A stretch of 12,736 nt of DNA, taken from contig JBEKGZ010000036.1 of NCBI GenBank assembly GCA_050012535.1, positions 1 through 12,736 of the forward strand. Direction: 5' to 3'. Below are positions 6,239 to 12,736 of the stretch, piece after piece (positions within the stretch are counted from its first letter, which is position 1; the number at the start of each line of letters is the position of its first letter). The stretch is from CAVPLU01 sp050012535. GTDB taxonomy: Archaea; Thermoproteota; Bathyarchaeia; 40CM-2-53-6. A model generated the notes under the pieces. It was given only the letters and a program-made list of their open reading frames with translations, was not told the DNA's origin and ran no database searches. The position numbers were made by a program, and so were the translations under genes.

Positions 6239-7945
6239 ATGAGAGACAAGCTGATCTTCTGTACCGCTGCTCTCATGCTAATATTCATTCTTTCTTCTGG
6301 CCTCCCCGCGGTGACCGCACAATCACCCACTGAATACAGTGTCAAGGTCAATAGAGTTGTACAAATCAGCACCTGGGGATTGGTTACGGCAAACGATACG
6401 TTCGCGGTTTCGAACAATTCTCCAACCCCATTGGAGGGCGTCCAAGTAGGCCTCCCAAGGAACCTTACTATGAGTTTGAAGTATCTGGGTGCCCGAGACG
6501 ATCACAATGGAATTCTGACTGTCGAGCGTGACTTGGATCATTCAAGCGGAACGTACTGGTTCAAGGTCAACTTTGGACACGCGTTGACAAACAACGAGAC
6601 CTACATATTCACTGTGACATCTGTCTACACGAAGCTACTGACCCCTTCTTCAGGAGGGTTCCAGTTCCAATTCGCGACAACTCCGGTTCTCCAAGTAGAA
6701 GCCACTTCTGAGAACATGACGATAACAGCTGGCGCTGGATCAGCGTTCGCAGGCCCGGCATGGCTGAACCTTACAACGACTTCCACAGAGGCGAACGTGT
6801 ACCTCAAAGGATACTTTGCCCCGATCGAGCCCTACACGACGAGATCATTTGTACTGAACATGACTTCAACAGGTCAGTTCATCGTCCGCGTACCAGATGT
6901 TGTGAGAGAGATAAGGTTCGCTCAGGATGGATCAATAGAAATCTCCGAGACCTACGATCTAGAGTCCTTAGGCGGCTCCGTTTCATCGATTGATCTCACG
7001 CTTCCACTGAATTCTACCGATGTTATGGCCTACGATCAAATCGGCCAGCTCTGGGATTCATCAAAGGATGGGCCTGATGTCTCGGTCGGCCCCAGATACT
7101 CGGGCGGCATTGGCTTGAATCGGACATTCACCTTTACGCTGAAGTACAGACTAGACCCAGCAACCTACGTGAAAGAGGTCAGCAGGTGGGGCACGAACGA
7201 GTGTAAACTCTCTCTCTATTCGAACTTGGAAAACTGGGTCATTGACAAACTGGAAACTAACATAGTGACGCCAGATGGGTTCAGCATCACAAGCATCTCT
7301 CCGTCTCCTTCCTCGACATCACAGACGCTCTTCTATCACAACCTCACCTACACGCTCACCGATGTCACTCCATACACTGACCTCGGACTGAGCCTCGAAT
7401 ACAACTACGTTCCGTACTGGTCGGGATCCTCCTTGCTAGCTTGGCTTGCCATAGTAGAGCTGGCGATAGCGGCCGTCGTTGTCATCTCTAAGGTGAGAAA
7501 GCCTGCAGCATTGAAGGTAGCTGTTCCATCTGACAAGCTGAAGCAATTCGTGGAGCTCTACGACGGAAGAACCGCCTTGAGACTTGAGCTGGACCGGATG
7601 TCAGAGGATCTCGCCCGAGGCGCGCTGAACAAGCACGAATACAGGCGCAGGCGCAAGACGATCGAATTCCGAATGGGCGAGCTGGACAGAGCCCTTCAAC
7701 CTCTCAAGGAGGATCTGAAGGCATCCCATCCAAGATATGCCGAGATGATTACTAGGATGGAGAAGGCTGAGGCAGAAATTGAAGCGAACCGCTTGGGCGA
7801 GGAACACTTCAGAACACAGTACCGCTCCGGAAAGATGTCCAAGGACGCCTACGAGAGAGCACTTGACGACCTAAACAGACGCATCGACAAGGCACGAGAA
7901 ATCATAGAGACAAGCTTGGTTACAGTTCGAGAAGAAGCGCGTTGA
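6239..7945 (+). CDS. Ribophorin I/OST1-like membrane protein with cytosolic helical tail
   Basis: A 568-residue type I membrane protein: signal peptide (1-28, ending AVTA), two beta-rich extracellular domains (about 31-210 and 211-390), one membrane helix (about 399-417) followed by KVRK, then about 150 residues of charged helices. I read it as a relative of ribophorin I (OST1), the accessory subunit of eukaryotic oligosaccharyltransferase. Blocks recalled from the human protein have counterparts: VYTKLLTP (129-136; human VYTHVLHP), DVMAYDQIGQL (261-271; DVYYRDEIGNV), PRYSGG (285-290; PRFPLFGG) and VIDKLETNIVTPDG (334-347; VIDSLTVKIILPEG). The tail ends with SGKMSKDAY (530-538; AGKLKKDTY), like the animal cytosolic bundle. 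Ten N-x-S/T sequons lie in the ectodomain and none in the tail. ATG 6239 begins a good signal peptide; an in-frame TTG at 6218 would add seven residues. The match is from memory and needs a profile search; a generic archaeal surface protein is the alternative. Confidence 0.7.
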   Translation: MRDKLIFCTAALMLIFILSSGLPAVTAQSPTEYSVKVNRVVQISTWGLVTANDTFAVSNNSPTPLEGVQVGLPRNLTMSLKYLGARDDHNGILTVERDLDHSSGTYWFKVNFGHALTNNETYIFTVTSVYTKLLTPSSGGFQFQFATTPVLQVEATSENMTITAGAGSAFAGPAWLNLTTTSTEANVYLKGYFAPIEPYTTRSFVLNMTSTGQFIVRVPDVVREIRFAQDGSIEISETYDLESLGGSVSSIDLTLPLNSTDVMAYDQIGQLWDSSKDGPDVSVGPRYSGGIGLNRTFTFTLKYRLDPATYVKEVSRWGTNECKLSLYSNLENWVIDKLETNIVTPDGFSITSISPSPSSTSQTLFYHNLTYTLTDVTPYTDLGLSLEYNYVPYWSGSSLLAWLAIVELAIAAVVVISKVRKPAALKVAVPSDKLKQFVELYDGRTALRLELDRMSEDLARGALNKHEYRRRRKTIEFRMGELDRALQPLKEDLKASHPRYAEMITRMEKAEAEIEANRLGEEHFRTQYRSGKMSKDAYERALDDLNRRIDKAREIIETSLVTVREEAR

Positions 7946-8010
7946 CAGGACCAAGCGGATGCTCAGGCGAAGCACACCGCAATTGCTGACGCATAATGCC
8001 ATGGTGAACC

Positions 8011-9279
8011 ATGGAACCTGCTGTTAGGGTCGATGAGCTGGAACCCTGGCTCAAAGATGCCCTGAGGGTTCAGATCGCCAACGTTAACAAGGCCATTGAT
8101 AAGGCTAAGAGCGACGTTGATTCGCAAATCTCATCACTCAAAGAAGTGAGTGTCGATCTCATCTCAAAATCCGAGAGAGACTCGGAGAAGAGAAACGATA
8201 GAGCGATGTACAAGGCGGCAAAGTCGGTCGGTCGAATGTGCTTGGAGCTCCAGGATCTTCTCGTCGTCAATGAGCCGGTAAATCAGCACACCTACGAAGG
8301 ATTGAAACAGTTCAGCGATACCACCGCGAAACTTGCAAGCAATGCTTCCAAGGTACGCGAAAAGTGGATAGGACATATTCGCCCCTACTACATCCTAGAT
8401 ATGATGAGCCTCAACGCATCGATCGATAAGCTTCGTCGACTTGGAGAACATTCCTGGGACCTCTTCAGCAAAGATGGAGGCTTGCTGCGTCGGCTTGAAG
8501 AAATTCATGCTAGAGTAGAGAAGATCCAAGATCTGGTGAAGTCGATGCAGAAACAAGTTGCTGAATGCAACCGGGTGGCCGACGAAGCCGGCAGCCTAAC
8601 CCCGCAGATCTCAGAGGCTGAACGGCAAGTGGAATCGGTTGCTGGCAACCCAAAGATCGCTGACTTGAGGAAGATCGACAACAGGCTGAGAGAGCTTCGC
8701 CGAGAACTCCTGGCCTCGGGTTTCAGCCGTCTAGGAAGACCACTCCGCAAGCTAGAAGCGATGGCAGGCAGAGGTGAGTATCCGATGGCCCCTGAGGTCA
8801 GAGAGAAGCTTACAGAGTACCTGAAGCGACCATTCACGACCTTCATTCACGAAGACGATGGATATCCGTACTTGAAATCGGTCCTGATAGATATGCGACA
8901 GGCGGTGGAGCGGAAGAAACTATTATTGAAGCAGCGTGAAGAGAGGAAAGTCCTTGAGAGAATCGACAATGTCGCTGAGAAGAACAGCTTGGATGGAATA
9001 CATCACGAGGCTACGATGCTACTGAATGAGCGAAGAAACTACTTGCGCGACCCAGAATGCCACGAACTAGTCACTGCATACAAGCAGAAGAGACTGGATC
9101 TTAAGAGGCTTCGATCGCAACACGAAGATCTTATGCATCGATCCAAGCTTCTCTCCGACAAGGCTGAGACACTCAAGACCTCCCTTGTGGAATTCATCAA
9201 AGGGACCGAACAGTTGGCGGAGAAGCTGGCGGGGAAGCCAGTCAAGGTTGAGCTGGGTCAGGACGCTCTCTCAGCCTAG
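8011..9279 (+). CDS. Uncharacterised cytosolic coiled-coil protein
   Basis: I do not recognise this 422-residue family. It is almost entirely alpha-helical and highly charged, with no signal peptide or membrane helix. Heptad-like segments lie at about 15-60, 95-120, 135-235 and 295-405. A more compact stretch (about 255-290, rich in proline and aromatics, with RPFTTFIHEDDGYPY) breaks the coil and may be a small folded hairpin or binding site. The ATG at 8011 is preceded by GGTGA only 3 bases away; an in-frame TGA at 8005-8007 rules out a longer protein. The gap of 65 bp after the ribophorin I-like gene has no clear promoter, so the two are probably cotranscribed. Given that neighbour has a cytosolic helical tail, this protein may bind it; that is inference only. 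Its stop overlaps that of the opposite PINc ATPase gene. Confidence 0.8.
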   Translation: MEPAVRVDELEPWLKDALRVQIANVNKAIDKAKSDVDSQISSLKEVSVDLISKSERDSEKRNDRAMYKAAKSVGRMCLELQDLLVVNEPVNQHTYEGLKQFSDTTAKLASNASKVREKWIGHIRPYYILDMMSLNASIDKLRRLGEHSWDLFSKDGGLLRRLEEIHARVEKIQDLVKSMQKQVAECNRVADEAGSLTPQISEAERQVESVAGNPKIADLRKIDNRLRELRRELLASGFSRLGRPLRKLEAMAGRGEYPMAPEVREKLTEYLKRPFTTFIHEDDGYPYLKSVLIDMRQAVERKKLLLKQREERKVLERIDNVAEKNSLDGIHHEATMLLNERRNYLRDPECHELVTAYKQKRLDLKRLRSQHEDLMHRSKLLSDKAETLKTSLVEFIKGTEQLAEKLAGKPVKVELGQDALSA

Positions 9280-11081
9280 ACAAGGATCTTGATAGCCTTC
9301 TGACCGACCTTTGCGCGAAGTAGCGCCTTTCCAAGGTCAGATCCTTTGGACACTCGAATTTGGCACTTCTTGCCTATTGTGGCGGAGAAGAGGTACTCGT
9401 TGTCGATGTACACGCTCGCAACCTGACCGACATACTTCTTGTCAAATTCTAGGTCGATCCGATTACCGAATTCAGCGATTCTGAAACTCGCTTCGCTTCC
9501 TCCCGTAGGAGTCGCCGGTTCGACATCAATGCTTATTCCAAGAGATTTCTCCAGTTTCGAGATAGTTGCACCCTTCTTCCCTATCAGGATCGGAATCGAC
9601 TCACTATCCACTTTCAGAACGGCCTTGTTCTCGGAGACGAAAGTCACCTCAGCTTGGGGGTCGAATCGACGGATCTCTTGAAGGACTCTCTCTGCAGCTA
9701 GCTTGCGCGCTCCTGACACTTGGGGGGCGGCCTCACTGACGGGCACAACAACGTTCTCCTCGCCGAACGTGTACAACTCGTACTCCAGCTTGCCGGTCTC
9801 GAAATCCCTTCCCTCAACAATCGGCCGAGCAAGGTCAGCCTCGGTCATCCCGCTGGGAACTCGGACAACAAGGTTGAGACAGAACACATTAACGACCTCT
9901 CCGTAACGGACGAAGATGATTGTATCAATAATGTGAGGGATCATGCCCAGCTCAACACGGCCGATGAATCTCTGAACGGCATCGATAGCGTCGCTAGCAT
10001 GTACGACTCCTATCATGCCAACTCCGGCAAGGCGCATGTCCGCAAAGATCTGAAAATCCTTGGTCTTTCTCACCTCATCGAAGACAGTATAGTCTGGCCT
10101 CACGAGAAGCAGGATCTCTGCTGTCTTCTCAAAGTCCCCCTCCAGCGGACCGTACTGTGTGATCTCCGGACCTACTTGGAGGTCCCGCGGAGACTCCAGC
10201 GTCTTTACGATCTTGTTCTGTTTCAAGTAAAATTCGGCAAGCGATGATGCGAATGTAGTCTTGCCTGAGCCTGGAGGGCCTGCGATCAAGATTCCTTCGG
10301 CTTTCGACTTCAGCCTATCCATCAGTTTTTCCGACAGACGATAATCTTCAAGTCGGAGCGTCACAATCGGTCGCACAATAGTGAGCTCCAGGCCGTCAGA
10401 GAACGGCGGCCTCGTGATCGCTATTCTGTACCTGCCTAGCTGTATCACTGACGCACCTACGCGACTAATCTCAACAAATCCTTCATCGCTGACATGTGCT
10501 GCATCATTTATCTGCTTGATAATCTGCTCGAGCTCTTCGCTGGTCGTCTGTCGGTCGGATATTTTGATCAGTTCGAACTTCCCGGGCTTTCCTCGTTTTG
10601 CGAGCGGCAAAGTTCCCTCCTTGACATGCACACTCGCCGTATCCGGGGTGAAGAGACTCTCAAAGATCAGGCCCTCCGTCTTCACAGACGGTGCTGAGTA
10701 TAGCACCCTGAGACCCTGTACTTCTGCCACAAGAGCCTGCACATAGTCGGCTGTTACGAGGGTTGCATTCTCCCTTCTTGCAACGTCAATTATCATGGCG
10801 TCTAGCCTGCCGCTCCTTGCCAATTTGATCTGATCCAGATCAGGTCTGGAACCCATGAATGTGAGTTTGATGTTCTTCTGTTCGCATAGTGCTCGGAGCT
10901 TCTTGAGCTCAGCGAGGCCTTTGTGTCCTACTTCCCTTCCTTTCGATGCTTGCGCTTGCAGTTCATCGAGCGCGGCATGCGGTATGATTATCTCTGATAC
11001 GTCCCCCTTCTCAACGATCTCGGGTATTCGGCCATTGATGATCGCGGAAGTGTCAGGGACCAGGCGTTGGGTTGAAGACAT
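9276..11081 (-). CDS. PINc/VapC-type ATPase with KH domain
   Basis: A 601-residue archaeal protein joining three domains. An N-terminal PIN nuclease fold (about 6-130) has its acidic residues in place (D10 in VPDTS, D39/E40, D94, D112 in TAD). The central PilT/VirB11-like ATPase has Walker A GPPGSGKTT (268-276), Walker B-type YTVFDE (332-337) and the GVVHAS histidine (H361). A C-terminal KH domain has IGKKGATI (500-507), and a basic beta-rich tail follows. The combination suggests an ATP-driven RNA-handling or RNA-cleaving hexamer; the cellular substrate of this family is not well established. Start: GTG at 11090 is also possible, but ATG 11081 sits just before the PIN domain and has GTGATC upstream. 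A TATA-like box places transcription start near 11090, giving a leaderless or 9-nt-leader mRNA. It ends tail to tail with the coiled-coil gene. Confidence 0.93.
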   Translation of the reverse strand: MSSTQRLVPDTSAIINGRIPEIVEKGDVSEIIIPHAALDELQAQASKGREVGHKGLAELKKLRALCEQKNIKLTFMGSRPDLDQIKLARSGRLDAMIIDVARRENATLVTADYVQALVAEVQGLRVLYSAPSVKTEGLIFESLFTPDTASVHVKEGTLPLAKRGKPGKFELIKISDRQTTSEELEQIIKQINDAAHVSDEGFVEISRVGASVIQLGRYRIAITRPPFSDGLELTIVRPIVTLRLEDYRLSEKLMDRLKSKAEGILIAGPPGSGKTTFASSLAEFYLKQNKIVKTLESPRDLQVGPEITQYGPLEGDFEKTAEILLLVRPDYTVFDEVRKTKDFQIFADMRLAGVGMIGVVHASDAIDAVQRFIGRVELGMIPHIIDTIIFVRYGEVVNVFCLNLVVRVPSGMTEADLARPIVEGRDFETGKLEYELYTFGEENVVVPVSEAAPQVSGARKLAAERVLQEIRRFDPQAEVTFVSENKAVLKVDSESIPILIGKKGATISKLEKSLGISIDVEPATPTGGSEASFRIAEFGNRIDLEFDKKYVGQVASVYIDNEYLFSATIGKKCQIRVSKGSDLGKALLRAKVGQKAIKILV

Positions 11082-11200
11082 TTCGATCACGCTAGCAGCA
11101 GTCTTCTAGCGATAAAAGGGTGCCTTGCGAACTGGTTCGAATGCTAATCAGAATGGGTAAATAGGACAAATGCAACGTCCTCGGAAAGGAGATCACGATC
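11082..11200. promoter_or_regulatory. Divergent promoters for the PINc ATPase and tes genes
   Basis: Between these divergent genes the minus strand reads CTTTTATC (about 11111-11118), about 25 bases before GTG 11090 and 32 before ATG 11081, suggesting a leaderless or near-leaderless PINc mRNA. On the plus strand GGTAAATAGG (about 11156-11165) is TATA-like and would start transcription near 11183-11188. AAAGGAGATCAC (11185-11196) then supplies a ribosome-binding site, with GGAG ending 9 bases before the TTG at 11201, so the tes leader would be very short. Confidence 0.5.
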
Positions 11201-12736
11201 TTGGCAAAAGCCGCTACTGAACCGTCTCTTCGTGTGGAACCTGTGACGCTGATTACTCGCACGCAGAGTCTTTGCCCAGAATGCATTGCTATCTTGGAGG
11301 CAGAGGTGTACGAACAGGCAGGAAAAGTCTGGATGCGCAAGACCTGTGCAAAGCACGGGGAATTCAACGAGCTTTACTGGGGATCTAGCGATCTCTATCG
11401 GCGAGCGAAAAGGTACGCACGTGACGGGAAGGGGGTGGACAATCCCTTTGTCAGTAAGCAAGACCCCGTGTGTCCAGTTGACTGCGGCCTCTGTAACCTC
11501 CACATGAGTCACACTGCGCTCGGGAACATTGTCCTCACAAACCGGTGCGATCTGAATTGTTGGTACTGCTTCTTCTTCGCGGAGAAAGCGGGGTACGTTT
11601 ACGAGCCTTCACTGGATCAGATACGATCAATGGCCAGGGCGCTGAAGAGTGAGAAACCAGTGCCCTGCAACGCGGTGCAGCTAACCGGAGGAGAACCTAC
11701 CCTCCGCGACGACTTGATTGACATAATCAGGATCTTTAGGGAAGAGGGAATCGAACACGTGCAACTCAACACAGACGGCGTCAGGCTGTCGACGGATCCC
11801 ACCCTCGCAGAGAAAGTTACGAAAGCCGGTGTCAACACGATGTACCTAAGCTTTGATGGCACGACGCTTGAGAAGAATCCGAAGAACCACAGAGAGATCC
11901 TTGGTGCCCTCGAGAACTGCAGAAGAGCAGAAGTGGGTGTTGTTCTAGTTCCAACGGTTATCAAGGGTACGAATGACTCTGAAGTTGGAAATATCATCCG
12001 ATTTGCTCTCAAAAACCTAGATCCCATCAGAGGCGTAAACTTCCAACCCATCTCCATCGTAGGGCGAGTTCCAGAACGGGAAAGGGAACGAATTCGAATC
12101 ACTATCCCTGATGTCATGATGAAAATAGAGGAAGAATTCGGCGGGGAGATATCGCGTGACGATTTCTACCCGATCCCATCATGTATGCCATTCAGCAACT
12201 TCGTTGAGGCTCTAACACACGAGCGAGAGTACGAATTGTCAACCCACTTCGCTTGTGGCATGGCAACGTATGTCTTCCTAGATGGCGAGAAGGTCATCCC
12301 GATGCCTAGGTTCGTTGACGTAGACGGGCTGTTCGAGTACTTGGACAAGAAAGCCGTCGATCTGCGGCAAGGCAGCAGTAAGTACGTGGTGGGTCTGGAG
12401 CTGCTCTATAACCTCTTCACGAAATTCGTGGACAAGAGCAAAGCCCCGAAAGGACTCAACCTATCAAGAATCCTATTCGAATCACTCCTCAAGCACGACT
12501 ACAAAACACTCGGGGTGCTCCACCACAACAGCCTGTTCATCGGACTAATGCATTTCCAAGACCTCTACAACTGGGACGTTGAAAGAGCCAAACGCTGCAC
12601 AATCCACTACGCTACGCCAGACGGTGGAATCGTTCCATTCTGCACGTTCAACGTGATCCCAGAATGGTACAGAGACAAATCCCAGAAGGAATACGGGATA
12701 CCGATCGCCGAATGGGAGAAGAGAACTGGACGGAAA
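11201..12736 (+). CDS. tes: Tetraether lipid synthase (radical SAM), 3' end cut by the window
   Basis: Radical SAM enzyme of the Tes (MJ0619) family, which joins the tails of two archaeal diether lipids head to head to make membrane-spanning tetraethers. 512 codons are present with no stop, near the roughly 500 of known members, so few residues should be missing. In order: an N-terminal zinc-ribbon/rubredoxin-like module (C25, C28, C49), a second cysteine group PVCPVDCGLC (C91, C95, C98), the radical SAM loop NRCDLNCWYC (C116, C120, C123), the SAM-binding LTGGEP (161-166), then C328, C352, C466 and C481, which may bind a further cluster as in the known structure. The TTG start is the only start candidate that follows the strong AAAGGAGATCAC site; the frame is closed by TAG at 11162-11164. 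Membership rests on the LTNRCDLNCWYCFFFAE block and the length; a relative with another lipid substrate is the alternative. Confidence 0.92.
   Translation, partial: MAKAATEPSLRVEPVTLITRTQSLCPECIAILEAEVYEQAGKVWMRKTCAKHGEFNELYWGSSDLYRRAKRYARDGKGVDNPFVSKQDPVCPVDCGLCNLHMSHTALGNIVLTNRCDLNCWYCFFFAEKAGYVYEPSLDQIRSMARALKSEKPVPCNAVQLTGGEPTLRDDLIDIIRIFREEGIEHVQLNTDGVRLSTDPTLAEKVTKAGVNTMYLSFDGTTLEKNPKNHREILGALENCRRAEVGVVLVPTVIKGTNDSEVGNIIRFALKNLDPIRGVNFQPISIVGRVPERERERIRITIPDVMMKIEEEFGGEISRDDFYPIPSCMPFSNFVEALTHEREYELSTHFACGMATYVFLDGEKVIPMPRFVDVDGLFEYLDKKAVDLRQGSSKYVVGLELLYNLFTKFVDKSKAPKGLNLSRILFESLLKHDYKTLGVLHHNSLFIGLMHFQDLYNWDVERAKRCTIHYATPDGGIVPFCTFNVIPEWYRDKSQKEYGIPIAEWEKRTGRK

Noticed and set aside
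6195..6330. Short plus-strand frame starting ATG at 6195 just upstream of the ribophorin I-like gene
   Set aside because: It is out of frame with the signal peptide, mostly overlaps it, and shows no family features.
8505..8846. A 113-codon minus-strand frame inside the coiled-coil gene
   Set aside because: It is rich in serine and arginine, as expected from reading a charged coiled-coil gene backwards, and shows no start signals.
9720..10247. A 175-codon plus-strand frame opposite the PINc/KH ATPase
   Set aside because: It lies wholly antisense to a clear multi-domain gene with intact motifs, has no recognisable domain or ribosome-binding site, and looks like a codon-bias shadow.
11131..11150. 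GGTTCGAAT resembling a tRNA T-loop
   Set aside because: The flanking bases do not form the T-stem, and no acceptor or anticodon arm can be drawn around it.
11617..12117. A 166-codon minus-strand frame inside tes
   Set aside because: It lies antisense to the radical SAM core; its serine- and threonine-rich composition is typical of a shadow frame.
1..12736. CRISPR arrays, insertion sequences, att sites or toxin-antitoxin pairs
   Set aside because: No regular direct repeats, transposase genes or terminal inverted repeats were seen. The PIN domain present belongs to the large PINc/KH ATPase and has no antitoxin-like partner.

Overview
The window looks like archaeal chromosome. The signs are TATA-like boxes about 25 bases upstream of inferred transcription starts, mixed ATG/GTG/TTG starts, glycine decarboxylase split into two genes, a PINc/KH ATPase of the archaeal type and a tetraether-lipid synthase (Tes). 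No rRNA or other phylogenetic marker is present. A TACK-type lineage such as Bathyarchaeia, an Asgard relative or a Thermoplasmatota-like lineage all fit, and I cannot decide between them. I see no mobile elements, CRISPR arrays, tRNAs or rRNAs.

Layout. A PHP-family phosphoesterase (+, 13-687) converges on, and overlaps by 35 bp, a divergent FtsZ/tubulin-family gene (-, 653-1726) whose nucleotide loop and catalytic T7 loop are both degenerate. Next comes a minus-strand block read right to left: gcvPA (3782-5173), gcvPB (2280-3782, overlapping gcvPA) and a MoaD/ThiS-like ubiquitin-fold gene (1944-2231). A bidirectional promoter region (5174-5255) separates this block from a plus-strand run: a left-handed beta-helix acyltransferase (5256-6041), a secreted membrane-anchored protein that I read as ribophorin I/OST1-like (6239-7945), and a cytosolic coiled-coil protein (8011-9279). 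The coiled-coil gene meets the PINc/KH ATPase gene (-, 9276-11081) tail to tail, with the two TAG stops sharing one CTAG. A second divergent promoter region leads to tes (+, from 11201), which runs off the window edge.

How the genes may work together. gcvPA and gcvPB form the heterodimer that decarboxylates glycine; their H and T partners are elsewhere. The acyltransferase, the ribophorin I-like protein and the coiled-coil protein lie in one direction and could form a small cell-surface glycosylation unit: sugar N-acetylation, an oligosaccharyltransferase accessory subunit, and an unknown cytosolic partner. This grouping is inference. The best lead is the ribophorin I-like protein. It appears to match not only the two luminal beta domains and the membrane segment of eukaryotic ribophorin I but also the cytosolic helical tail known from the animal protein. 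The second lead is the FtsZ homologue that seems to have lost its GTPase.
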